Counted from the first letter of the stretch, positions 20,250-28,325 are shown. The stretch: DNA of 64,000 nucleotides from Pseudomonas linyingensis (GCF_900109175.1 NZ_FNZE01000011.1:1-64000); one strand, 5' to 3'. The notes: generated by a model not told the origin, from the letters alone. Program-made: numbers and translations.

Positions 20250-22091
20250 TCAGGCCGCCATGGCCTGACGCCCCCTCCACGGATCATTCGCTCGCGCGAT
20301 CGCAGCCATCGGCGGCGGGCTGACGCTGTTGCCGCACATGTGTACCTGCTCGCTCTTGGTGAACCGCCTCCCATCGTGCCCGTGGGTGATGATGTAGTTC
20401 GGCGGGAATCCCTGGGCCTGGTACAGCTCGTGCGGTTGCAGCATGCGCAGGCAGATGTCGACGATCAGGTAAGGGTCTCCGCCGATCCAGACGGTGACCA
20501 GTGCAAGACGGTCGCGGGTGGTGATGGTGTCGAGTGGCTGCTCGATTTCTCGGGCGTCGCCGTTCCCGTAATAGTTCACCAGGAAAGCGGCGCAGCGCAG
20601 GGCGCCGGCCTCGACCTCCGGTGACAGCGTGCACTCGACCACGCCGAACCGGGCAGCGCCGGCCAGTACTGTCGGAAGCGGCTGCTCCGGGTCGATGCTG
20701 CTCACGTTCTGGGCCATGGCCGTCAGGTGAGCGGTGACCAGGGCATGATGCTCGGCGCCGGCCGTCAGGGTTGGCACCGGCTCATTCATACCTCGGCCAG
20801 CGGCATTCTTCCTCAGTGTCACCATGTTGGCCGTCACCAGCTGCTGCTGGCTGCCGGTGTTGGTCACAGTGGTCATCGGCTCATCCAGCCCCTTGGAGTG
20901 AGTGGTGTTGAACCCTCCGTTGGCTTGGGCGAGGAAGGCGGTGGCCACGCCCATGGCATGCGCTGCCCCGGCAGGGCGCTTGCAGTTCCCGCCGCTGGTG
21001 ATGGTGGGCAGCGGCTGATTCAACGGCAGGCCGCCCTCGTCGAACCGAAACTTCACCAGGTGCGGCGAGGCGAGCGCGAATGACCCGCCGCGTGGCCATG
21101 CCGTCACCGTGTTCAGCGGCTGATCGACCGGCAGCACTGCGTCTCGCGACCAGTTGGCGATCGGCACGATGAATGGCTTGGCCTTTTGCAGCACCTCGCG
21201 CTGTATGCCCTTGGCGATCCGGCGCATGGTGGCATCGGCCAGCGGCTTCTTGCGGTCGAAGATGCTCTGGCTGTGGATGCTCCAGTCGATGCACTCGGCG
21301 GCGGTGCGGTAGGGCTTCTGGCCCTTGGCCGGGATCGCCGCGTGGGTAGGCTCCGGCCAGGCGATGGGCTCACCGTCTCGGCGAGCCACCAGGAATAACC
21401 GCTCCCGGCTGGTCGGCGCGCCGTAGTCGCAGGCGCGGAGCACGCGGTGCTCTACGGTGTAGCCGAGGCCTTCGAGCTGCTGCAGGAAGCGGCGCCAGGT
21501 GCTGCCCTTGCGCTTGGGATCTGGCACAAGGAACTGCTCGCCGCGCGGCACTCGCTCGCCCGGGGCGGCCACGGTACCGTCCAGGCGCATGACCCGGCCG
21601 GTGTTCTTGCAGCGCTTGGCGATCAGCGGGCCCCACTGACGGATCTGCTTCACGTTCTCCAGGCTGATGATCCGCGGCGTGGCGATGCCGGCCCACTTGA
21701 TCACCACCCACGACAGGTCGCGGATTTCCTTCTTGCGCGGCTGGCCGCCGGCTGCCTGGCTGTGGTGGGTGCAATCAGGCGAGGCGTGGAACCAGCCAAC
21801 GCGGCGACCGGCCAGCACCTGGACGGGATCTACCTCCCAGACGTCTGTCTGCAGGTGCAGGGTGCCCGGGTGGTTCGCCTCATGCATGCTGATCGCTGCC
21901 GGGTTGTGGTTGACGGCGATGTGCACCGGCCGGCCGAGGCCCATCTCCAGGCCTGTTGACGCGCCACCGCCACCGGCGAACAGGTCGACGTTGATCTCTT
22001 CATCCTGCTCAAGCAGTGGCAGGGTGTACTGGGTGCGGAAGTTCATCGGAGCTGATTTCAGGGAGGTCATGCGTGTCGTTCCTTGGCTCAT
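20250..22091 (-). CDS. DNA C5-cytosine methyltransferase with internal repeats
   Basis: This 613-residue enzyme should methylate cytosine using S-adenosylmethionine. Motif I is DLFAGGGGASTGLE (about 36-49). Motif IV carries the catalytic cysteine as SPDCTHHSQ (C107), where most relatives have PCQ. Motif VI is LENVKQI (about 144-150) and motif X is GNSVSPPPMAAI near 587. Between residues 320 and 540 the segment [DEN][QE]P-x-x-T-[VIL] recurs six times, in the place of the target recognition region. The start overlaps the previous stop by 4 bases; an ATG at 22070 is an alternative. It probably protects phage DNA from host restriction. Confidence 0.85.
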   Translation of the reverse strand: MSQGTTRMTSLKSAPMNFRTQYTLPLLEQDEEINVDLFAGGGGASTGLEMGLGRPVHIAVNHNPAAISMHEANHPGTLHLQTDVWEVDPVQVLAGRRVGWFHASPDCTHHSQAAGGQPRKKEIRDLSWVVIKWAGIATPRIISLENVKQIRQWGPLIAKRCKNTGRVMRLDGTVAAPGERVPRGEQFLVPDPKRKGSTWRRFLQQLEGLGYTVEHRVLRACDYGAPTSRERLFLVARRDGEPIAWPEPTHAAIPAKGQKPYRTAAECIDWSIHSQSIFDRKKPLADATMRRIAKGIQREVLQKAKPFIVPIANWSRDAVLPVDQPLNTVTAWPRGGSFALASPHLVKFRFDEGGLPLNQPLPTITSGGNCKRPAGAAHAMGVATAFLAQANGGFNTTHSKGLDEPMTTVTNTGSQQQLVTANMVTLRKNAAGRGMNEPVPTLTAGAEHHALVTAHLTAMAQNVSSIDPEQPLPTVLAGAARFGVVECTLSPEVEAGALRCAAFLVNYYGNGDAREIEQPLDTITTRDRLALVTVWIGGDPYLIVDICLRMLQPHELYQAQGFPPNYIITHGHDGRRFTKSEQVHMCGNSVSPPPMAAIARANDPWRGRQAMAA

Positions 22092-22879
22092 GCGGTGACG
22101 GAGACGGTGCGGGGCGCGCTGGCCCGGCTGATGATGCGGAGGGTTCTGCGGTCCCGGCGCGCGGCCGGGGCTGACTTTCCCAGCTCGTCTTCCTGCGGCT
22201 TGCGGCGAACGGCGGAGAGGATCAGGGCCGGCACGACCTCGAGGGCCAGTGCGAAGCCGATGCAGAGCAGGGTTGCCAGCTCCAGCGGTAGGCCGGCGGC
22301 CTTGGGCGCGGCTGCGCGCAGGGCGGTGAGCTCGATGGATGCGGTATCGAGGCGTTGGCGGGCTTGCTCGCGCTGATCAGCGATGCGGGGGAGGGCGGCG
22401 TCCTCCAGCTCCAGAGCGCGGGTGACCATGCCGCGGTTGCGCATGGCTTCCGCCTGGGCACGGATCGATGCGACCTCAGCGGCGAGCTGGGCGGTCAGCT
22501 GCAGATCTGCGGCCCGGGCCTGCTCGAGGTCGGCGATGCGTTGCTGCTGCACGGCCTGCTGCTGTGCGCGGCTGCCGATGATGGAACTCATCATCCGGTC
22601 GAAGGTGGCCCAGCCGGAGACGCCGGCCAGCACCAGGGCGCAGGCGATCATCATGGCTGCGCAGGCGCGTCGGCCGTCCCCGGCCAGCTGCAGGGCAGTC
22701 GGCCAGGCGAGGTATTTGAAGACGTCGAGCAGCACCGCGGCGAGCGCGAACAGCGCCGCGAGCTGGCGATCCTCGATCAGGGCGAACATGGCCAGGCCTA
22801 CCGATACGACGGTGACGCTGGACAGGCCCAGGGCGATGGCGGTCAGCGCAGCATGGCTGCCGCGGAATGGAGCGGTCAT
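22088..22879 (-). CDS. phage inner-membrane protein with coiled coil
   Basis: The protein has 263 residues. Three hydrophobic helices occur in the first 95 residues (ALTAIALGLSS..., LAALFALAAVLLDVFKYLA, MIACALVLAGVSGWATF). A long alanine- and glutamine-rich coiled coil follows (about 100-180), then a fourth helix (LELATLLCIGFALALEVVPAL) and a basic tail. The ATG at 22879 overlaps the previous stop by 4 bases. The topology resembles phage-encoded membrane spacer proteins. No family name. Confidence 0.6.
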   Translation of the reverse strand: MTAPFRGSHAALTAIALGLSSVTVVSVGLAMFALIEDRQLAALFALAAVLLDVFKYLAWPTALQLAGDGRRACAAMMIACALVLAGVSGWATFDRMMSSIIGSRAQQQAVQQQRIADLEQARAADLQLTAQLAAEVASIRAQAEAMRNRGMVTRALELEDAALPRIADQREQARQRLDTASIELTALRAAAPKAAGLPLELATLLCIGFALALEVVPALILSAVRRKPQEDELGKSAPAARRDRRTLRIISRASAPRTVSVTA

Positions 22880-23211
22880 GCCACATCCCTCCACGTAGTG
22901 CTGGGTGCCTTCTTTTTGCCGCCCCCTGTCGCAGGTGCTTCTACCTTCACCTTCGCGCGGATCTTGAGGTCACGAGACTTTCCAGCCTTCCGCAGCAATG
23001 CGATGTACTGCTCAGCGAACTGCGGGGCATCGAACAAGCTGCTCAGCTGCACGACGCGCGAGCTGAGCATGGTCTTTTCGGCGCGACTCTCGACGGCCGC
23101 AAGCCACTGCGAAGGTGTCAGCTCAGTTTTTCCGATGGTGGTCGGTGTTTTCTTCCTAGCTTCCTCTCGAGCGAAGTGCTCGGTCATGCCGAATACAGCG
23201 AATGTGCTCAT
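22876..23211 (-). CDS. phage hypothetical protein
   Basis: This is a 111-residue soluble protein starting MSTFAVFGMTEHFAREEARK and ending in a lysine/glycine-rich tail (TGGGKKKAPSTTW). GGAGG lies 6 bases before the ATG. The middle is helical. It sits in the overlapping leftward operon. No domain recognised. Confidence 0.55.
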   Translation of the reverse strand: MSTFAVFGMTEHFAREEARKKTPTTIGKTELTPSQWLAAVESRAEKTMLSSRVVQLSSLFDAPQFAEQYIALLRKAGKSRDLKIRAKVKVEAPATGGGKKKAPSTTWRDVA

Positions 23212-23277
23212 GGTTCCCTCCGGGCAATACAGGTCCATGCCGCAGGCTTGGCCTGCAGCTGGCGGGCAATGTGGTGG

Positions 23278-23742
23278 TCAGGCGTCGGAGCGGTCGAGCC
23301 GCGCGGCCTCGGTGGCGCCTGCTTGGTACAGCCTGCGCGCCACGTTTTCGGATGGCGTGGAATCGTGGCGCGGAACGGCGAGCATCGGCGCTGAGCCGTC
23401 TGTTCCGGCGGCGTGGGCTGCGCCGATCAGCGATTCGACGACCAGGCCGATTGGTGCGCCGCCGGCCAGCTCATCGAGCTTGGCGATCAGGCCTGGTCGC
23501 ACACGGTGCCTGAGAGGTAGCGGCTCCATTTCAGTTGCCGCTGGCAGCAGTTGCACGCTTTCCGCGTTGAGAGCGAGCAGCTGGATCGCCTCGGCCTGCT
23601 CCTCGATGCCGTGCCAGGCCATCAGCTCGGCCAGTGCGGCCTTGACGCCTGGGCGCACCCGGTGGCGCAGCTCGACCTCGCCGGCGGCGTCACGCTTGGT
23701 TGCCGTTTTGGCCGAGCGTTCGGATTGGGTCTTGGCGGTCAT
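23278..23742 (-). CDS. tandem ribbon-helix-helix-like protein
   Basis: The protein has 154 residues with two copies of a LRHRVRPG element. Each is followed by two predicted helices (VKAALAELMAWHG, EEQAEAIQLLALN; and LIAKLDELAGGA, GLVVESLIGAAHA). A short beta strand plus two helices, given twice, fits a single-chain ribbon-helix-helix dimer, as in TraY. DNA binding is therefore inferred. The ATG at 23742 starts MTAKTQSERSAK; it overlaps the Rmf-like gene stop by 4 bases. Confidence 0.55.
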   Translation of the reverse strand: MTAKTQSERSAKTATKRDAAGEVELRHRVRPGVKAALAELMAWHGIEEQAEAIQLLALNAESVQLLPAATEMEPLPLRHRVRPGLIAKLDELAGGAPIGLVVESLIGAAHAAGTDGSAPMLAVPRHDSTPSENVARRLYQAGATEAARLDRSDA

Positions 23743-23870
23743 CGGCGCTTCCTCGCTTCGTGGTACCCGGCCAACCATGCACAGCGCTGGCCGAGCTTCC
23801 ATTCGGGGTAGGGGCAGGGCTCATTGCGCCAGGCCTTGGCGCCCTCTCGGCAGGCTTGGTGGTACTTCAT
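23739..23870 (-). CDS. Rmf/CrpP-like microprotein
   Basis: This encodes 43 residues (MKYHQACREGAKAWRNEPCP...). The pattern G-x2-A, CPY, QR, WL-x-G, EA matches ribosome modulation factor, which dimerises stationary-phase ribosomes; the same family includes the small CrpP proteins of Pseudomonas plasmids. It is shorter than host Rmf at both ends. The start overlaps the upstream stop (23867) by 4 bases. Whether it binds ribosomes is inference from the motif. Confidence 0.6.
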   Translation of the reverse strand: MKYHQACREGAKAWRNEPCPYPEWKLGQRCAWLAGYHEARKRR

Positions 23871-24502
23871 CGCTGGCACCCGCCGTGGGTGGTGGCTGTC
23901 CAGCCGGCGCTGGCCTCGTCGAAGGTGATGCCGTAGCTCGAGCACAGCGCCTTGAACTTGGCCGGCTTCAGGCCAGTAGCTTCCCGTGCCTCGCGGCTGC
24001 TCTTGCCGATGGCGGCCATGGCCAGTACCCGTCCTGCGAGCAGCTCGATGGCTGACAGCGCGGGCTTGGTTTCGACCTGGTCGGCCAGCTGCGCGAGGGT
24101 CGGTTGCTCGGCCTGCTTGCGCTTGCTGCTGGGGATGGTGACACCCAGGGCGGCGGCTATGGTGCGTACGTCCGCACGGGTGAGCTTCAGTGCCAGCGCG
24201 ATGGCGGCCACGCCGGCGCCCTTGCTCGCCTCCTCGCGCAGCCGGTCACCGTTGGCGTCGATCATGGCCTGGCGGACCTGCCAGTTGGCCTTGTCCAGCG
24301 CTTTGCGGCGGTGGATGTGCTGGGTCTGGTCGCCGGTTGGAAGGTGCTTCGGAGCGCCGAGGTGGTTGGCGTCGGTTGTGCGTGGCTCGCCTGGGCCGGG
24401 CAGGCGGTGCTCGACTCCTCCCTGGCGGAGGAATGCGGAGCGCTTGGCATCCAGCTCAGCGCGCAGATGGTCGCGTGCCTGGATCTCTGCGGTCAGGTAC
24501 AT
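23867..24502 (-). CDS. phage protein with helix-turn-helix-like segments
   Basis: The protein has 211 residues. The central part (ASKGAGVAAIALALKLTRADVRTIAAALGV) and a later part (AAIGKSSREAREATGLKPAKFKALCSSYGI) each read like helix-turn-helix units, suggesting nucleic-acid contact. AAGGAG lies 7 bases before the ATG. It overlaps the Rmf-like gene by 4 bases. Function unknown. Confidence 0.5.
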   Translation of the reverse strand: MYLTAEIQARDHLRAELDAKRSAFLRQGGVEHRLPGPGEPRTTDANHLGAPKHLPTGDQTQHIHRRKALDKANWQVRQAMIDANGDRLREEASKGAGVAAIALALKLTRADVRTIAAALGVTIPSSKRKQAEQPTLAQLADQVETKPALSAIELLAGRVLAMAAIGKSSREAREATGLKPAKFKALCSSYGITFDEASAGWTATTHGGCQR

Positions 24503-24589
24503 GGGGCTGCTCCTTGCCGGGAGTCTGGTAGAGGTCGTGGAAGGCCACCCGCCGGCGGGCGGCGGTGCGGCGGGTCAGTGTTCGGCGCA

Positions 24590-25123
24590 TCAGGCGCCCG
24601 CCAGGTAGTGGGCGGGCGCGAATGGGATGTCATCGTCGAAGTCATCCGGCGGCGCGGCCTGTTGGCTGGGCGGCTGGCGTCCGGCGCTTCCGCCGCTGGC
24701 GGCCTGGTAGTCCCTGGCGGCGTCCGAGCGGCCATGGGCGGCGGCCTGCTGCTCGTGCCTCGGTGCCTGGCCACTGCCCTTGGTGCCGAGCAGCTGCATC
24801 TGCCCGCCGATGTCGACCACGATCTCGGTGGTGTAGCGGTCCTGACCGTCCTGCCCCTGCCACTTGCGGGTCTGCAGGCGGCCTTCGATGTACACCTGGG
24901 CGCCTTTCTTCAGGTATTCGCCGGCGATCTCGGCGACCTTGCCGAACAGCACCACGCGGTGCCACTCGGTGCGCTCGACAGGCTGGCCGGTCTGCTTGTC
25001 CTTCCAGGTGTCGCTGGTGGCCAGGGTGATGTTGGTCACGGCATTGCCGTTGGGCAGGTAACGGGTTTCGGGGTCGCCCCCGACGTTGCCTACCAGGATG
25101 ACTTTGTTGACGCCTCGAGCCAT
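24590..25123 (-). CDS. ssb: single-stranded DNA-binding protein
   Basis: This 177-residue SSB has the OB fold with [19 protein letters not shown] at the N-terminus and [15 protein letters not shown] and [15 protein letters not shown] further in. A Gln/Ser/Gly-rich linker follows. The acidic tip DDFDDDIPF, which normally forms the last residues and recruits repair and replication proteins, is followed here by nine more residues (APAHYLAGA). GGAGGG lies 5 bases before the ATG. It coats phage single strands during replication or recombination. Confidence 0.93.
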   Translation of the reverse strand: MARGVNKVILVGNVGGDPETRYLPNGNAVTNITLATSDTWKDKQTGQPVERTEWHRVVLFGKVAEIAGEYLKKGAQVYIEGRLQTRKWQGQDGQDRYTTEIVVDIGGQMQLLGTKGSGQAPRHEQQAAAHGRSDAARDYQAASGGSAGRQPPSQQAAPPDDFDDDIPFAPAHYLAGA

Positions 25124-25144
25124 GTGGCCCTCCGTGGTGTTTGG

Positions 25145-25270
25145 TCAGTTGGTGATAGCGCTGGCCATGCCGCTGATGCAGAGCCAGGCTGCGCATGCAG
25201 TGGTAGTGGCGATGGCACCGAGCAGTCGACGCCGAGCGATGCGCTGCAGGCGCTGCTGGCGGCGGGTCAC
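25145..25270 (-). CDS. small membrane or exported protein
   Basis: This encodes 41 residues with a GTG start that overlaps the preceding stop (GTGA). A strongly basic N-terminus (TRRQQRLQRIARRRL) precedes one hydrophobic helix (LGAIATTTACAAWLCISGMA). It ends 21 bases before ssb. The small size and coupling are typical of phage early operons. Unknown function. Confidence 0.45.
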   Translation of the reverse strand: MTRRQQRLQRIARRRLLGAIATTTACAAWLCISGMASAITN

Positions 25271-25413
25271 GAGAAGATCGCCCAGGTGATGCGGTGGAAT
25301 AGGGCCAGGCTGGCGGCGAAGGTGGCTGCGATCATCAGGCAGCCGATCAGCTCGCTGCGCGAGGTGGCTCGGGCCTGCTGCTCAGGGTGAATGCGGGTGG
25401 CTTGGGGCTTCAT
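25267..25413 (-). CDS. small single-helix membrane protein
   Basis: This encodes 48 residues beginning MKPQATRIHPEQQARA, with one transmembrane helix near the C-terminus (LIGCLMIAATFAASLALF). The start overlaps the upstream stop (ATGA) and the stop overlaps the downstream GTG. Unknown function. Confidence 0.5.
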   Translation of the reverse strand: MKPQATRIHPEQQARATSRSELIGCLMIAATFAASLALFHRITWAIFS

Positions 25414-25661
25414 CGCATGGACTCCACGAGGGCGAGCATCTGCTCGAGGATGTGTTCGGCGTAGGGGGTGTCGAGCTGGACAGCCATGCGCGACGGCTCG
25501 TCCTTGGTGCGGGCGCCGGCGTGGAGCCGGTACCCGGTCACCTCGATCACTCGGCCTGCCGCGCGGAACTGGGCGCTGGCCTCGAAGCGGCCTGCGACTG
25601 ATGCCTCGACGGCGGTACTCATGATCTTTCCGGCCAGGCCGGCGATCCGTGACTCGTGCAT
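25410..25661 (-). CDS. phage hypothetical protein
   Basis: This 83-residue protein starts MHESRIAGLAGKIMSTAVEA. AGGAG lies 8 bases before the ATG. The middle reads as beta strands (AAGRVIEVTGYRLHAGA) and the end as a helix (AEHILEQMLALVESM). It overlaps the next small membrane gene by 4 bases. No family recognised. Confidence 0.5.
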   Translation of the reverse strand: MHESRIAGLAGKIMSTAVEASVAGRFEASAQFRAAGRVIEVTGYRLHAGARTKDEPSRMAVQLDTPYAEHILEQMLALVESMR

Positions 25662-26257
25662 GGCTGAACTCCTTGTCTGCATGGGTCAGGCGCTCTCTGC
25701 TGTGCACCGTTGGCTGCCGGTGCGGTGGAGGATTGAGGCTTCAGAGCGCCTGCCGATGCAGGCAGTGGTTGAGCGGGTGACGGGCGTCACCGTTGGGGAA
25801 GGATTGCCGGTTGTGCGACCCACCCGGCTCGGGCCTTTTTCCAGTACTGCGCACTCCTGCGGGAGTGGTGTGCCGGCGCGCAGTTCGACGGCGTGGTGAT
25901 GCGTGAGCCGCATCGGGGAGTGATCTGCTGACACCTGCCGGCCGACCAGTAGCGCCGTGGGCGACTCCTGTCGCGCGGCTTGCCCCGGCTCCTGCCTTCC
26001 GCTCGCTTTCCGCGCTGCCGGGTTCCGATTCAGATCACTCTCCGATCCGGCCCTCTCGGGTGATCGGCATCCGCTACAGCCCGCGCCGGATGAGTCGCGT
26101 GTGAGGCCCCGTGAAGGCCCGGCTGCCCGATTTTTCTGTCATCAGCACCTTCGAGGGTTCCGGAAGATGCTGATGCGCTCGACTGCTGCGCATCGGGTTG
26201 AGCGCACCGCCCTGTGTAGCCGGCTGCTCGGCTGGCCCGCAGGGCGGGAACTGGTGA
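25662..26257. other. noncoding or unassigned gap in the leftward operon
   Basis: About 600 bases separate two leftward genes. One open leftward frame (25686-25913) has low-complexity composition and no ribosome binding site, so it is not called. I see no RNA gene, promoter or terminator with confidence. Confidence 0.35.
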
Positions 26258-26467
26258 TCAGGCGCTGGCCTTGGTGATCGCTGCGCGAGCCATGGCTGCT
26301 GTTGATCCGCACCCCCAGCGAAGCAGCACGTACTCGGCCGTCTCCAGCGCCTCGCGCAGCTCGCTGTGGTCGCCCTGCATGGCTGCGACCACCCGTCCGC
26401 CGGCCAGCTGCTGGCCCAGGTGAACGCCCTCAGCGCGGTCCTCGATGACGACAGTGATGCGGGTCAT
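26258..26467 (-). CDS. small phage protein coupled to csrA
   Basis: This 69-residue protein starts [20 protein letters not shown], and its ATG overlaps the csrA stop by 4 bases. A beta-rich N-terminal half is followed by two helices. Translation is therefore likely coupled to csrA. No family recognised. Confidence 0.5.
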   Translation of the reverse strand: MTRITVVIEDRAEGVHLGQQLAGGRVVAAMQGDHSELREALETAEYVLLRWGCGSTAAMARAAITKASA

Positions 26468-26646
26468 GCCGCCACCTCGTCCTTCTCCTTCTGGATGCGC
26501 TGGTAGATCTCCTCGCGGTGAACCGCGACTTCCTTCGGCGCCGTTACACCGATGCGCACCTGGTTGCCCTTGACGCCCAGGACGGTGACGGTGATGTCGT
26601 CGCCGACGTTGATGGTTTCGCCTACGCGGCGGGTGAGGATGAGCAT
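26464..26646 (-). CDS. csrA: canonical CsrA/RsmA-family RNA-binding regulator
   Basis: This 60-residue protein has the standard CsrA fold: [12 protein letters not shown] (beta 1), [20 protein letters not shown] (beta 2-4) and [14 protein letters not shown] (beta 5 and the C-terminal helix). The RNA-contact residues L4, R6 and the arginine of VHREEI are present. CsrA proteins bind ANGGA-type hairpins in leaders and block translation. A strong AAGGAGG lies 6 bases before the ATG. It sits early in the prophage leftward operon, so it should be made on induction or at low level in lysogens. Confidence 0.92.
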   Translation of the reverse strand: MLILTRRVGETINVGDDITVTVLGVKGNQVRIGVTAPKEVAVHREEIYQRIQKEKDEVAA

Positions 26647-26709
26647 TGCGACCTCCTTGGTCGTTGGTGGTATCCCGAAGCGCCCGGGTGACCAGGCGCT
26701 TGAGGATGC

Positions 26710-26865
26710 CTACCGGCGCAGCAGCAGGACCGCCAGCAGCAGGCCGACGATGACCAGGTCGGCGCACATCGAGAGCAGGCGACTGGTGGAGTCGACCAGC
26801 ACCACGCCGGCGGCAAGCCCGAAGGCTGCCCAGCGGCGAGCGCGATCAGTGAAGGCGGAGACCAT
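26710..26865 (-). CDS. small membrane protein
   Basis: This encodes 51 residues starting MVSAFTDRARRWAAFGLAAG, with two hydrophobic stretches (AFGLAAGVVLV and LVIVGLLLAVLLL) and an RR end. It lies between the TerB-like gene and csrA. The ATG is 3 bases after the TerB-like stop. It may be a small two-helix membrane protein; function unknown. Confidence 0.5.
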   Translation of the reverse strand: MVSAFTDRARRWAAFGLAAGVVLVDSTSRLLSMCADLVIVGLLLAVLLLRR

Positions 26866-26868
26866 CGG

Positions 26869-27306
26869 TCAGGCCTCGATGCCGAAGTCTTTCACTCGCA
26901 GGCCGAGGGCCTGGCCGACCTCGGCAAGCACCTTCAGCTCTTCTGGGCTGATGCTGCCGTCGCCCTCGGCTACGGTAAGCATGTTGACGAACACCTCCTC
27001 GGCATCCAGCGGGTTGTTCTTGATGTCCGAGATCTCGCGCATGATGTTCATGCGGCCAAGGCGGAAGCCGGCCTGCAGCTGCTCGGTGAACAGGTTCACC
27101 TGGTTGGTGATCTCGGCGCCGAAGTGCTCGAGGTTCTTGTTGGCGCGAATCTGCAGGTCGACCTGGGCCGATTCGTTCTTGCTGATCTCGCCGTCCGCAG
27201 CAGCGACCAGCAGGCAGCCGCCGACGATGGCTTGCATCAGGTCGCGGTTTTCCAGTTTCTTGACTGCGCGCTTGGCGCCGAACAGCTTCTTGCCGATACC
27301 GAACAT
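26869..27306 (-). CDS. TerB-like protein
   Basis: This 145-residue protein matches the TerB fold associated with tellurite-resistance and stress loci: an all-helical bundle with the GGCLLVAAADGEISKNES signature and a second acidic loop (AEGDGSISPEEL). In TerB the acidic loops bind metal. The ATG at 27306 has GAGG 7 bases upstream. It is the second gene of the leftward operon. Its phage role is not known. Confidence 0.75.
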   Translation of the reverse strand: MFGIGKKLFGAKRAVKKLENRDLMQAIVGGCLLVAAADGEISKNESAQVDLQIRANKNLEHFGAEITNQVNLFTEQLQAGFRLGRMNIMREISDIKNNPLDAEEVFVNMLTVAEGDGSISPEELKVLAEVGQALGLRVKDFGIEA

Positions 27307-27393
27307 GGGGTGTCCTCGTGGGGTTGGTGTGTGCTTCCGGCATGGCCCTCGGCGAAGGCCATTCCGTGAAGCGCCCGGCGAACCGGGCACCTG

Positions 27394-27723
27394 TCAGTCG
27401 CAGGACGACGAACTGCTCGAACTGCTCGAACTACTCGATGAGTCACTGCTGCTCCCGTTGCTATCGCTCGACGAGTAGCCGCCGCTGTCACTGCTGGCCC
27501 AACTGCTGCGGTGGATGTCGTCGCAGCGCCTGGCTGGCTCCGGTTCGCTGACGTAGGCGACCTGGTTGATCGGGTGGAGCGGGCTGTGGATGCCCGCCGG
27601 GTTCAGCGGGTTGAGCGGGCAACTGGCGTCGTCAGGCCGGCTGGTACTGCGCGCGGTTGGCGCGCTGCTGGCTGCGGCGTTCTTGCGGCGGCGAGCGATG
27701 GCCGCCTTGATCTTCTTGAACAT
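27394..27723 (-). CDS. first gene of the leftward operon, poly-serine tail
   Basis: This encodes 109 residues starting MFKKIKAAIARRRKNAA, a basic amphipathic helix, then a proline-rich middle, then a tail dominated by serine with a run of 13 Ser before the final Cys-Asp. GGAGA lies before the ATG. The tail is encoded by mixed serine codons, so the run is selected at protein level and is not only slippage. It is the first gene after the OL-like operators. Function unknown. Confidence 0.5.
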   Translation of the reverse strand: MFKKIKAAIARRRKNAAASSAPTARSTSRPDDASCPLNPLNPAGIHSPLHPINQVAYVSEPEPARRCDDIHRSSWASSDSGGYSSSDSNGSSSDSSSSSSSSSSSSSCD

Positions 27724-28160
27724 GGCCTGTCTCCAGTGGATTTCCCCTGCTGCTGCCCGATGGCCTGGGCAGCAACGGGAAATCGTCTGGCTCGCCGGGT
27801 ACAGCGTCCGGCGCCGTGTTGCCAGGGCCCCGAACACTCGGGCCTGCCGGCTGAACCGGTGACAGATCGTCACCAGTTGAATTCGTGTGCTTCGCGGGTC
27901 TTGCTGGGCGCTGTTTCTGGCCACCTGCGCCTGGGCCTGCTTTCGCATCTCGGGGAGCCTGAGACTCCGACAGATCACCGCGCCCTGCTGGCCGTGATCA
28001 CTCCTTTGTGCGGTTCTCCATGCTGCGAACCCGGGGTGAGGCTTCCCCTGTACCGGTCTTGGCTTGCTCCGCAGGTGCCGGCTCGCTGGCTGCGGGTGGT
28101 GGAGCTAAAGAGCCGCCCTTTTCAGGGCTGCCGCGGCGGTGTGCGGCGTTGAAGCAAAAC
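27724..28160. other. leader of the leftward operon
   Basis: About 440 bases lie between the operator cluster and the first leftward gene. No credible gene is seen. In lambdoid phages this interval holds antitermination sites; I cannot identify boxA/boxB elements with certainty. Confidence 0.4.
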
Positions 28161-28220
28161 TACAACGTAAAATTGTAGCTTGCAAGCCTAAATTGTAATT
28201 TCCTGCAATGAAAAGTTGTA
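28161..28220. promoter_or_regulatory. OL-like cluster of three 17-bp operators
   Basis: Three imperfect palindromes share the form T-R-C-A-A-N7-T-T-G-T-A: TACAACGTAAAATTGTA (28161-28177), TGCAAGCCTAAATTGTA (28181-28197) and TGCAATGAAAAGTTGTA (28204-28220). The same form occurs three times between cI and cro. They lie just upstream of the leftward operon leader, so they probably bind CI and Cro and control PL. A TACAAT -10-like box lies inside them on the minus strand. Confidence 0.75.
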
Positions 28221-28292
28221 GGTGGTTGCATTCACCTACGGAGGGGTAGCCGGGTAGGCCATGCGCTTGCTGCCGATAAGTGTCGCAATGCA

Positions 28293-28308
28293 CTGTATGT
28301 ACATACAG
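28293..28308. promoter_or_regulatory. LexA (SOS) box
   Basis: CTGTATGTACATACAG is a perfect 16-bp palindrome that fits the CTG-N10-CAG LexA consensus. It lies 17 bases before the DUF1654 start, so that gene is probably induced by DNA damage. Confidence 0.85.
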
Positions 28309-28325
28309 CAAAAGGAGAGGCGCCG

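Noticed and set aside
25686-25934. Leftward frame of about 75-82 codons
   Set aside because: No ribosome binding site and low-complexity composition; it does not join the overlap pattern of the operon.
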